Positions 45,971 through 55,980 of a stretch of DNA of 64,000 nt are shown piece after piece (the stretch's first letter is position 1; every line of letters begins with the position of its first letter). A model generated the notes under the pieces. It had not been told where the DNA came from, made no database searches, and was given only the letters and a program-made list of their open reading frames with translations. The DNA is taken from assembly GCF_020497125.1 (NCBI RefSeq), contig NC_059072.1, positions 308,964,781-309,028,780 on the forward strand, given 5' to 3'. Source of the DNA: Mauremys mutica (Eukaryota; Chordata; Testudines; Geoemydidae). The translations under genes were made by a program, and so were the position numbers.

Positions 45971-48900
45971 GTGAGCGGCGCCTCGGCTCCGGGGTTTGTT
46001 GGGGGCGGGAAAGAAAATCCCCCCCCCCCGCCTCCGTTACCCTCCCGCTCGCTTCCTCCCGTGTCCTCCCCGCCCTCTGCGTCTGCCGCTCCCCGGCCCC
46101 GCGACCCGAGCGCTCGTCCCACGGGCCGGGGCCGGGGCCGGAGCGCGGCGCCCTCCGGCTCTTCCTCTCGAGCGCTGTTTGCTCCTCCCGGGAGCGGGCT
46201 CTTGGCTCACCCCGGCTGCTCCTCCCTTAGGCTCTGTCACACCCCGGGGCGCCCTTGGAAAGGCTCCCGCGTCCCGGCGGCGCTCGAGGCCTGGGGACTG
46301 TCAGTGAGACGCAGGCTACGGCTGCCCTGGAAACGCTGCAGCGGCCCAGCTTTGTGCAGAGCGTTGCCCCCTTTCTGATGACTGGTAACGGGACTCCCGA
46401 GACCCTGCCCTGCCTCCCCTCCTCTCGCCCCCCGAGCTTTGCTTCCTCCCCTCCCAGCTGGGCTTCCTCTGCTTCGGGGCGGGGCTGGGAGCTGCTGCAG
46501 CCTGCAGGTAGGAGGAAGCCGTGACTGAGCAGGGGCTGGCGTGGATTAATTACCTGGATCCTCCCCCGGCCCTGCAGCAGCTGGACTTAGGGTGACCAGA
46601 CAGCAAGTGTGAAAAATCGGGATAGGGTGTGTGTGGGGGGTGGGGTGGGTAATAGGCGCCTATATAAGAAAAAGACTCAAAAATCGGGACTGTCCTTATA
46701 AAATCAGGGCATCTGGTCACCCTACGACTTCTGGTGGCCAGTCAGTACATCTGACCGGGCACTGCAAGGTCCCCATTTCCACTGGACTTTCCCGTTAAAA
46801 ATCAGGCACCGAGCAACCCTAAATTGCACCTGGACACAGAAGCCAAAACCTGGACAGGTGGCAACCCTAAGTGCAGCCACTACAGCAACAGGAGGGGTTC
46901 TTCCATTGCTAGCAGCTAGGTCAGTGGAAGAATTCTTCCAATGCCCCAGCTGTGTCTAGCTACATCACCCAGGGCATGACATTGTTTACAGCTCTGAGTG
47001 GTGTAGTTATGCTGACTTCACATTGTACTGCAGATTAGGCCTAGTGCTCCTCAGTGCCTAAGTCACCTCTCAAAATGGAACTTAGCTTCCCAAGTCACTT
47101 AGCCATTTTTTAAAAATTGACCCCCAAGTCTCTTGTGCTGTAGTCTAGGTGTGGCATCTTGATGACTCTTGCCTCCCACTTATTCAGAAGGACCATAAAG
47201 CAAAAGGTGGCTAAAGCAAAAAAATAGGGAGTATGGACTCCTGGTTTTTGTCCTTAGCTTTGCCACCCATTTGTGAGACTTTAAACAAGTCACTTAATAC
47301 TTCTGTTGCTTAGTTTTCCCATCTGCAAAATGGGATTACATTGATTTACCGTGTAGGTGCTGGGATGCTTAATTTACTGTTAATAAAACAGAAAATCACT
47401 TGCTGTAATGTATAGGATCATCAATCAAAGATCAAGGCACTGTATATTCCCGCCCCAAAAAAATAGTTCCTTCCCCAAAGAGTTTACAGTGGTTATGAGA
47501 AGCTGGAATAGATGGATGAGACAAACAGGTGAGGAGGAAGGGAAGGATGAAATAACCCACTTCCTTTATTGCTATCATGTAGTAAACAGCTGTCAACTCA
47601 CCACCTGCCCAGTCAGTGTCTGCTGGCAGTATTCTATAGGAGTCATGCAAGAGATAGCTATATTTTGGAATTTTTACTTTATTATAATTTTAAATCACCT
47701 CCATAAGCTTAGTTTTGTAACCTTCTTTTCTATTGCAGTCTTCCAAGCAGAGGTTTGAAAGCAAACCAGTAATAAGCTAGCTGTTAAAACAAGGTTCCGA
47801 TATCCCTGAAACAGAATAATCTGAGAAACTGCCTAGGAAATATATATAGTATTTACTGTTTAAATCATTTTTTTCCATATACTATTTTTGACAAATGATG
47901 TTTGAATTTAATTTTCCCTGCTTGTTCCAGGTTGCTGTGCTCATTGTTCATCCCTGGATTGTTCCTAAGTGGAGCTTTATGTCTCTGTTTGGTTGTACTA
48001 CTGTGGGGAGTACGGCTGTGGCTACAACAAAGGAAAAATCAGTTGGCCTCAACAGGAAAAGATGGGAAACATCAGTTGGTTGTTGCATTTTTCCATCCAT
48101 ATTGCAATGCAGGTGGTGGAGGGGAGAGAGTCTTGTGGTGTGCCATAAGAGCACTGCAGAAAAAGTAAGTGCACGTGCTTAGCAAAGTGCAAGTTTATAT
48201 TGCAGTCTGATTTTTCCTGATACTTTTTATGGTATTATCTATCCAGTTTTTGGCAGCCCATATATTTAAGTAGACCACATCTAATCCAAACAGTTTCCTG
48301 GGGCATTCAAACCCTGCATCTAAAACCTCTTTACTCTTTTGACACATCCATTGGTCTACACTACACTCTTTCTCCTTTTTACTTTTGGTTTGCACTAGAA
48401 GGACCAGTTCTGCAGTCTTGAAATTTCGTCTTCTGAGTGGGAATATCCTGCCCTGCAAGTTGAATTCTACTAAATAACAACATGGGTTCTTTTAATTAGC
48501 CAAAAACAACCCCATGTTTTTGTAGATCAAAGAATCTTAAGGTTCCAGAAATGCGGTTTTAAAAAAAAATTAAAAATCTGGTTCAGTTAAACCAAAACCA
48601 GTCTTGTGTAAGGCCAGTGTGTTTAAGACCAAGGCTAAAAGTTTGTTCTCACTTCTGGTAATTTTGAGACGGAAATAAGTTTGTTGCATAAATCGTGACA
48701 AATTGTTATAGAAAAATTTGTGAAAGTCTTCTTTACTGTACTCTTTCAGGTACAAAGATGCAATATATGTTGTCTATACTGGCGATAAAGATGTCACTGG
48801 AGAACAGATTGTAGAAAGTGCTTTCAGAAGATTCAACATCAAATTAACTCATCCTGTGAAGTTTGTGTTTCTAGAAAAACGTTACCTTGTGGAGGCCTCT

Positions 48901-51900
48901 CTTTACCCCCACTTCACTTTGCTGGGTCAAAGCTTAGGGTCTGTGTTTCTTGGTTGGGAAGCTCTTATGAAGTGTGTTCCTGATGTTTACATTGACTCAA
49001 TGGGTTATGCCTTCACACTGCCTCTGTTTAAGTACTTAGGAGGTTGCCGTGTTGGGTGTTATGTTCATTATCCAACTATCAGCACTGACATGCTTTCTAT
49101 GGTTAGGAGTCAGAATGCCAGATTTAACAATGCAGCCTTCATTACAAGGAATCCCCTTCTCAGCAAACTCAAACTTGTCTATTACTACTTGTTTGCTTTT
49201 GTATATGGATTGGTTGGTTCTCGCAGTGATGTCATTATGGTTAATTCTTCATGGACCCTAAATCACATTCTTTCCCTCTGGAGAGCTGGTGCTTGTACAA
49301 GTGTTGTGTATCCACCTTGTGATGTTCAGACATTCTTGGATATTCCATTACATGAAGAAAAGAGCACCACAGAATATTCCATTGTCTCGCTAGGACAGTT
49401 TAGGCCCGAGAAGGACCATCCTTTGCAAATCAGAGCCTTTGCTAAATTCTTGGAAAAGACAGCTCTGGGGCAGCAGTCCTTGCCAAAGCTCATCCTGATT
49501 GGAGGCTGTCGTAACCAACAAGATGAGCAGCGTGTAAACAGACTTAAAAAGCTTTGTGAAGAGCTAGGGGTTGACAAAAAGGTGGAGTTCAAAGTAAACA
49601 TTCCATTTGAGGAGCTAAAGCAGTACCTGGCAGATGCAATTATCGGTCTGCACACCATGTGGAATGAGCACTTTGGAATTGGTGAGTACTTTTCCTTGAC
49701 CTTAAGCACCTTAAGGCTCTGAATTCAGCTGGGGGAGGGTAGGGTAGGGGAGGGGAGCTTGCTTTATGAACATGAATGAGGTACAGAAATAGGGACTTGC
49801 TTACTTTTCCCATTTGTGGAATGGGGTAAGACCGACCATACCTCTCTGGTATGCATGCAGGATGAGACAAGCTTGCATCCTAATGGATGGACTGATTACA
49901 TCAATTTCAGCTTCCGGAAAGCCACAGCCAAGTAATCAGCCATTACTAAACTACAGTTAACAAAAGTAGCAACAGAAGTGACTTAAGCTGTACAGGACCG
50001 TGATGTAAGTAAAGCCTGTTCAGTCAGTTCGGAAGCATACTCTCTAACTCAGGCCTGCACAACATGTGGCCCGCGTGGGCTCACTGTGCGGCCCGCGGGG
50101 GGGAGGGGTGAGTAGGCAAGCGGCGAGTGAGGGAGGGGGGCTGAGGAGGCGGGCAGTGGCAGGGGGGCAGGTGAGCCGGCGGCTGGCCTCAGCTCACCGC
50201 CGCTCTGCCTCCTCCGCTGAACGCTCCGCCCGCTTCTCCCCCTCTCTCCGCAAATCAGCTATTCGCGCAGGAAGCCGGGGAGGGCAGAGAAGCAAGTGGT
50301 GGCTTCATGCTCAGGCCCAGCAAGGCGGAGCCAGGGCAGGGGGGCCGCTGCGCCACAGCAGGTAACCCGGGGGGGGGGGCAGGGGAACCGCTCCCTGCCC
50401 TAGCTCACCTCTGCTCTACCTCTGCCTCCCTGGGCCTGAGCGTGGAGCCGCTGCTTGCTTCTCAGCCCTCCCAGGCTTCCCGTGTGAACAGCTGATTCGC
50501 GGGAAGTGGGGGGGGCTGCGAGCTCGGCCTGACCCGGTGCTCCAGGTGTTGCATGGCGGCGGCATGGCCTGGCTCCAGTTGAGCAGTGCGGCTGTAGCGC
50601 CGCCAGCCACCTCCAGGCAGCACGGTAAGGGGGCAGGGAGCGGGGAGGTTGGATGGGGGGCAGGGAGTGGGAGGAGGGTTGGATAGGGTGGGGGAGTGGA
50701 TAGGGGTCGCGGCAGTCAGAGGGTGGGGAACTGGGGGGTTGAATAGGGGCAAGGGTCCTCGGGGGGGGCCGTCAGGAAGGAGGGGGAGAGTGGATGGGGT
50801 GGCAGAGGGCAGTCAGGGGCAGGGGTTCCAGGGGCAGGCAGGGGACAGAGAGAAGGGGTGGTTGGATGGGGCAGGGGTCCTGAGGGGCCATCAGGAATGA
50901 GAGGAGGGGTTGGATGGGGTGGCAGGGGGTAGTCAGGGGACAGGGAATTGGGGTGGATGGGGCAGGGGGGTGGGGGCAGGCCATGACCCCCTTGTGGGGT
51001 GAGGAGGGAACCGGTTAAGATTTTGGCAGCTCAACACTGGCCAAGGGGGTGGGAGGCTGAGGAGGTGAGCGGGTGGGCAGTGGCGGGGGGGGGTGAGTAT
51101 GTGAGCTGGGCGGGGGGGGGACTGGCTCAGAAAGCGAGTGGGGGGGCAAGTGAGCCGGGGGAGTGGGGGTCTGGGGAGGCGAGCGGGCAGGCGGGCAGGT
51201 GAGCTGGCAGGCACGGGGGAGGGCTGAGGAGGCAAATGGGCAGGCAGTAGCGGGGGGGGGGGCAGATGAGCTGGCAGTGGGGGAGGGGGGGTGAGTATGT
51301 GAGCTGGGGGGTGGGGACTGGCTCAGAAAGCGAGTGGGGGGGCAAGTGAGCCGGGGGAGTGGGGGTCTGGGGAGGCGAGCGGGCAGGTGAGCTGGCGGCG
51401 GGGGGGGAGGGCTGAGGAGGCAAATGGGCAGGCAGTAGCGGGGGGGGGGGGGAGATGAGCCGGCAGAGGGGGAGGGGGGGCTGTGGAGGCGAGCCGGGGG
51501 CGTGGCGGGCTTAGGAGGCGAGCGAGGAGTCAGTGGCTGACCTGTTCTACTGATCTGGTCTGGCTCCCATCCCCTCTCCAAGGGTCGCAGCTGTCTGGAG
51601 GTGCTGCCTTCCACGGTCACACCTCATTCATTCAACAGGGCAGTTGATTACAAAGTGGGGGGAAGATCTTACTCTACTTCTAGCAAAAAGACATTTTTCT
51701 TTTACCTTAATTATATACCCCGATTGGGGTGACGGGCATGAGTGAGTGAGTGACACTACCTTAGGGGCTCGCTATAACATATTACCAAAGTTCAGTACCG
51801 CTGTTTCAGCGGGGCGGCACTGGGGAAGGAGGGCTTTTTTCCGCGAGGCGGACGGTGCTTGGGGGGGGTGTTTTGGCAGGGGAGGCTGGGCAGTGCTGGG

Positions 51901-53833
51901 GCGGAGTTCGGCCCTCAGCTGTTTTCTTTGGAGTAATATGGCCCTCGCCGCTTTACGAGTTGTGCAGGCCTGCTCTAGCTGATAGTTTTCCTCCTATATA
52001 GCATCTTGATTGCTTTTGTTACTTTCTTCATTCTCTTGCTTCGCACCTCCCCCAAGCCTTCCCCCTGCCCCCCAATATCTACTTTGTTTCCACCTGTGAG
52101 AATCTGTTTGTTGTCTTCCATTCTGAGCTTTTTCCCATTTCCTGCTACTTCCTATTGGATTTTTCCCTTTACTAAAACTGCTGAGACTTTTCAGTCTTGC
52201 TCCCATTTTGCTGCGGTAAAGGGATAAACATTGGCAACAGTGTCAATTGTAACATAGTTAGCTGATTTCTCTTATGATTGTGCAGTGATCAAAAATGTTT
52301 TCTTCTGTGTTCTGGTCCAGGCTCAGTGCTTAGAAGTACCTTCAATACCAGTACATTTTTGTAATGGTCCCTTGAGGAATTCTAGTCATGTCAGATCACA
52401 AGATATTGGGCTTTTAAATCCGCAGTTATAATTTTGCTCATTTCCACACCCACCCTGCCCACAAAGACTTCACTTTTTGCCAGAATAGCATGTAGACACC
52501 CCACTCAGATTATGGCCCTGAATTCCAGGATGATTTAGCAGCTCACCTTTAGAAAATAGGATTCCAAGCTTTAGGATATAGTTACAGCATTATTTTCTAC
52601 CTCTGGCAATTCTTGAGCTAACAGCATTTAAAATATCAGAATTGCAGCAAGGGAGTAATCAGAATGGCTGTGTTTTGCGGGTTGTTGTGTAATCTATGGG
52701 GGTCGAATACAAATGCTATGTACTATTCAATTCCTGTACTCTTTTAGTATTCAAAGGTGTTTTAACCTTTTGACTTCAGCTGTTGCTGGTCCCTGGGGTT
52801 AGCAGTGTGCCTAGTTCAGTGCATTTCATTCTGTCCACCTCTGCTCTTTTCAATATGTAGCTTTTTATTCAAGTCATATTGTGTCTATTATACAAATCAG
52901 ACTTGTGAAATATACTAAAAATCTCAACCTAGAAAGCCAATGTTACAATAGGAGTTGGCTGTAACTTGAAAGATATGGCTAAAGCCTTTGGATAGCACTG
53001 ACAAACTGAAACAGATTTTCTTTTGTTATAATGCCTGCTACTCTTGTCTGACATCTGAGTTCAAGCTCAGTCTAACAGTCAGATGCTAAGAAATTAAATG
53101 ATAAAACAGCACCTAATACCAGTTTAGAATTCTATCACTGTCTTTTCCCTACAGTTTTAAGTGTTATTGAATCCATAAGTAGAGATGGTCTCCCCCCCTT
53201 CCCCGCCCCCAAATTTTGATATTTTTTTAAAAACTGTCGTTTTTCTAGAAAACTTTTCAGGGTTCAGATGGAAAAACAAATAGAAAACTGGTTTTCCAGT
53301 ATCCCCCCCACCAAAAGGCTGAGTGAGCAAGCAGTTTTCATGGAAAGTTTTTATTTTTATCCAATCAGCTGAAATCTTAATTTTTTAGTTGCCCAAAGGA
53401 AAAAAATTTTGTGTACGTTTTTCAATGAAAAACGTGAAACATTTTGGGGAAAAATGGTTCTGAAGTATCTATTTTGAAAAAACACTTCCACTGAAAAAGC
53501 TCAACCAGCTCTATGTACGTATGAGAACTGTATTCTTAACATGTTTTTTGTATCTTTCCAGGAATAGTTGAATGTATGGCAGCTGGCACAATTATTCTGG
53601 CTCACAATTCTGGTGGCCCCAAACTAGATATCGTGGTACCCTATGAAGGACGTATTACAGGATTTCTAGCAGAAAATGAGGACGATTATTCTGAGACCAT
53701 GGCTCAGATCCTTTCTTTGTCTCCTGAAAAGAGGCTGGAAATCAGACAAAATGCTCGCCAGTCTGTGAACAGATTTGCTGACCAAGAGTTTGAAGGGGCG
53801 TTCCTATTGTCTGTGGAGCCGTTATTTAAATAA
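45933..53833 (+). CDS. ALG11: ALG11, GDP-Man:Man3GlcNAc2-PP-dolichol alpha-1,2-mannosyltransferase (complete, 4 exons)
   Basis: The enzyme adds the fourth and fifth mannoses to the dolichol-linked N-glycan precursor on the cytosolic face of the ER. Coding exons are 45933-45970, 47931-48164, 48750-49681 and 53562-53833; they splice in phase to 491 codons plus stop, against 492 residues in human. Residues about 14-44 form one membrane anchor. The ALG11 N-terminal signature [17 protein letters not shown] starts near residue 66. The GT4-family E-x7-E motif (E397 to E405) spans the exon 3/4 junction. The protein ends in LFK, as human does. I see no frameshift or missing motif. Start choice: ATG within a YY1-type AAGATGGCGGC, matching the human MAAG start. 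The 3.9 kb intron 3 holds a hAT-like insertion. Confidence 0.97.
45971..46587. other. ALG11 intron 1, CpG-island side
   Basis: GC-rich continuation of the promoter island. Pro/Arg-rich frames on both strands are composition artefacts. Confidence 0.7.
46588..46724. mobile_element. MITE with perfect 13-bp terminal inverted repeats
   Basis: TAGGGTGACCAGA at 46588-46600 and its exact reverse complement at 46712-46724; 137 bp, internal AAAAATCGGGA direct copies. A recognisable turtle/archosaur family. Confidence 0.85.
46740..47930. other. ALG11 intron 1, remainder
   Basis: 46740-47060 has further MITE-like scraps (...GGTGGCAACCCTAA). 47245-47365 is a degraded MIR (AGACTTTAAACAAGTCACTTAAT ... CCCATCTGCAAAATGGG). 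Nothing else. Confidence 0.5.
47931..48164 (+). CDS. ALG11: ALG11 coding exon 2: membrane anchor and N-terminal GT4 motif
   Basis: The exon is 234 nt, with acceptor TTGTTCCAG and donor AAAA|GTAAGT. It encodes the hydrophobic anchor and the glycine-rich [11 protein letters not shown] segment, then LQKK. Confidence 0.97.
48165..48749. other. ALG11 intron 2
   Basis: 585 bp; nothing recognised. Confidence 0.8.
48750..49681 (+). CDS. ALG11: ALG11 coding exon 3: main catalytic body
   Basis: The exon is 932 nt, with acceptor CTCTTTCAG and donor TTG|GTGAGT. It contains [17 protein letters not shown], NSSWTLNHI and [16 protein letters not shown] segments conserved in ALG11, and ends in WNEHFGI with the first glutamate of the E-x7-E motif. 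Confidence 0.97.
49682..50041. other. ALG11 intron 3, before the hAT insertion
   Basis: Nothing recognised. Confidence 0.6.
50050..51972. mobile_element. hAT-type non-autonomous element with nested repeat and G-rich minisatellite
   Basis: CAGGCCTGCACAAC at the left and GTTGTGCAGGCCTG at the right are perfect 14-bp inverted termini. CTCTAACT (50042-50049) and CTCTAGCT (51973-51980) give an 8-bp target duplication with one change. Inside, 50465-51038 contains parts of the 5298-6270 hAT family in reverse orientation (GGGAACCGGTTAAG...GGCAGCTCAACACTG). 51040-51530 is a G-rich tandem array with about 170-220 bp period. No transposase. Confidence 0.8.
51981..53561. other. ALG11 intron 3, after the hAT insertion
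   Basis: Mostly unique. 53180-53515 has AT-rich GAAAAACG/TTTTTC repeats that may be a decayed transposon. No exon seen. Confidence 0.5.
53562..53833 (+). CDS. ALG11: ALG11 coding exon 4 and stop
   Basis: Acceptor TATCTTTCCAG. Begins with IVECMAAG, supplying the second E of the E-x7-E donor-binding motif, then [20 protein letters not shown] is at 53831-53833. Confidence 0.97.
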
Positions 53834-53916
53834 ATGTAATATTTGTGTATGTGGATAATAACTTTTTATACATATGTCACTTGTAAATATTTTTTTAATC
53901 TATGCTATCATGGTGC

Positions 53917-53922
53917 AATAAA
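53917..53922 (+). terminator. ALG11: ALG11 polyadenylation signal AATAAA
   Basis: A canonical AATAAA lies 84 bp past the stop codon, giving a short 3'UTR. Longer 3'UTR isoforms using later signals cannot be excluded. Confidence 0.65.
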
Positions 53923-55727
53923 GAGTCCTATACTTCTATTAGGACATCAGCTCTGCGCATTAAACAATTTTTATTAGGGGAGGGAGGAAACCCCATTCCA
54001 TGAAAATTAACTTTTTTCCAATGGATTTACAGGGCACTGCTAAAGTTTCTAAATTCTTAATGTTTTCTCATGTGTAGTAGAGCTGCATGTGGAAACTCAT
54101 CATATTTAGGTTATTTTAAAGTGGTGGTTTTTTTCTTTTGGAAGACTTCTTGCCTTAAAACAACAGGCAGGGAAAACAGATTGAGTGGCATGCTACAGTG
54201 GAGGGATTCAGTTTTTAAAGATTAACACTTTTCTGATTTTGATAAGAGTCAGATGCTAAAGCCAAAAAACTTAACTCCAGGGTTAAAAGACTATTCTGAA
54301 GTTTCCAGTGATGGCTCTGCTTGCTCTTTGAGTACAAATGGCCATGATGAATGCTGCTTTGTATTTATGATGCAAACCTTATTACCAAATCCTCCCTGAA
54401 ATATTACATAAATCTAACAATATTTATATTAGATATTCTCCTTTCACAATGTAAAAGAAAAGTTCAGTTTACAGTTTCTTTGCTTGCATTCCCTAATGCA
54501 AATTTTTCAGACATCTGTCTCAAATCAGAATAAACAAACTATTTTGCAGCCTTAGCTGTAGTGTTCACTAAGGTTTAATCCGACAGTGCTTTTAAAAAAA
54601 GCAGGAGCAGAGGTTTAACTATTTGCAGCTGTCCCTTGTATTAACCATATCTTCTTCCTCTTATAAGGATAACTTGTTTTCTCCTGCCCTCCTTTTTTTT
54701 TTTTTTCTGTTTTAAAGAAAATTGAAAACTTGATCAGACAGAACCTATTCCAGTGGGTCACAAATTTGGACTTTAAACTACTGCTTCGTGTAACGTTGAA
54801 ACATTGTAGTCTAATGGTTAAAACACTACAGCAATAGACGTCCACTTTTAACAAAAATGGTTGGTTTGCTATGGTCTACTATAGGCTTTTTTTATATTTT
54901 AGCAAAATCAAAAAGCTAGTAAGAGAAGGGCAAGAACTACTGAAATCAAACAGTTATTATTGTGTTCCTTCCATTTAAATAATATCCAGACAGCTTACAT
55001 CTAAAATTTGAGAGGACGGGGGAGAAAATGACAGCTGGAATAACTCTTTACCATGTTTTATCCTCTTCCAGCTGTCTTTTTTTTTTTTTTGCATAATGGC
55101 ACTTCTAAATTAGAAATTCAGATACATAACATCCTAGTGGTACTAGTAAACTTTGCTGCTATTATTACTAATTATAAGAGTCTAAGTGTACATGGTGCGA
55201 TACAAAATAAGAGCTGTGCAAGTCAAACTATGGGTTCCTGTCTCTTAATGGCTTACTAGAAGGAGCTACAAGCTGTACAGGACAACATATGATGACTGGA
55301 AAGCTTCACCAAAGAGATGGATTTGGGGGAAGAGAGAGAGGGGAGTAAGTGTATAACTGGAAGAGTGCACTTCTGACATGGAACAGAGAAAAGCACAGAG
55401 TCAGGAATGTACTAAAGAGTGGATGGAGAGAGAGGCAGTGTAGATAAGTAAAGATATAAGCAGGAGCTGAGTTTGCTTTTCATTTTGGCCAGAGATTTTT
55501 TAAAAAGGGATTAACTTTAGCCACTTGAATAAGTAGCCTGAATGTTGAAAGTGCAGCATGCCAAGCAGCTTCCACTTGTTTCAAATGAGTGCTCAGCACT
55601 TCTTCAGGTGCCTAAATATGGAGCGAGGAACCTAACTTTAGACACCTGTTTTTAAAATATTGGCCCTGCTATGGCTCTATCTTCCAGCAACTTAGGAAAG
55701 TCTTGAAGCAGCAGTCAACCTCCTATT
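53923..55727. other. Intergenic/3'UTR space between convergent ALG11 and NEK5
   Basis: AT-rich; no coding frame recognised. Must hold the NEK5 3'UTR and polyA site on the minus strand, which I could not place. Confidence 0.5.
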
Positions 55728-55980
55728 TTAGCTGATTGCTGCTTCCTGCCTGCCTTCTCCATTACATATATCAGCAGTAAGTGGATCAGTGTTATTGTCT
55801 AAAACCTCATCAGGTTTCCCAGGTATTTTACTAGCTAAGCTTTCTTTCTCCTCTTCTGATTTGTCTTTGTTTGCTGACTGGATTGGCACCTCTCTGTCTT
55901 CCTCTGCCAGAGAAGTTACCACTTTTTCTAGTGATTCCACCAGCTCATCCCTCAATTCATCTTCAGATTCTTCAAAGTTC
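55728..55980 (-). CDS. NEK5: NEK5-like terminal coding exon
   Basis: Acceptor AAACATGTAG; begins NFEESEDELRDELVESLEKV and stops with TAA at 55730-55728. It is acidic and probably helical, with no named domain. It is the last coding exon by phase and stop; an AATAAA for it was not assigned. Confidence 0.75.

Larger units (their letters stand above)
45560..46520. promoter_or_regulatory. CpG-island promoter, probably bidirectional (ALG11 plus, ATP7B minus)
   Basis: CpG-dense, GC-rich sequence contrasts with the AT-rich flanks. Several GC boxes (CCCCGCCC) are visible between about 45700 and 45815. A CCAAT box is at 45849-45853, an ETS-type CTTCCGG at 45898-45904, and a YY1-type CCAAGATGGCGGC at 45928-45940 that overlaps the ALG11 start codon. 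No TATA box is seen. The layout is typical of a housekeeping bidirectional promoter. The minus-strand partner would be ATP7B, as in human; that is inference. Confidence 0.7.

Noticed and set aside
45428..46378. 316-codon plus-strand frame across the ALG11 promoter
   Set aside because: Low-complexity Pro/Arg/Ser product of a CpG island; the real ALG11 start is at 45933 in another frame context with a conserved splice donor.
51015..51620. 201-codon Pro-rich minus-strand frame
   Set aside because: Created by the G-rich tandem array inside the hAT element.
53834..55727. A UTP14C-type retrogene, as found after ALG11 in human
   Set aside because: No UTP14-like frame is present; the human gene is a primate-lineage retrocopy.
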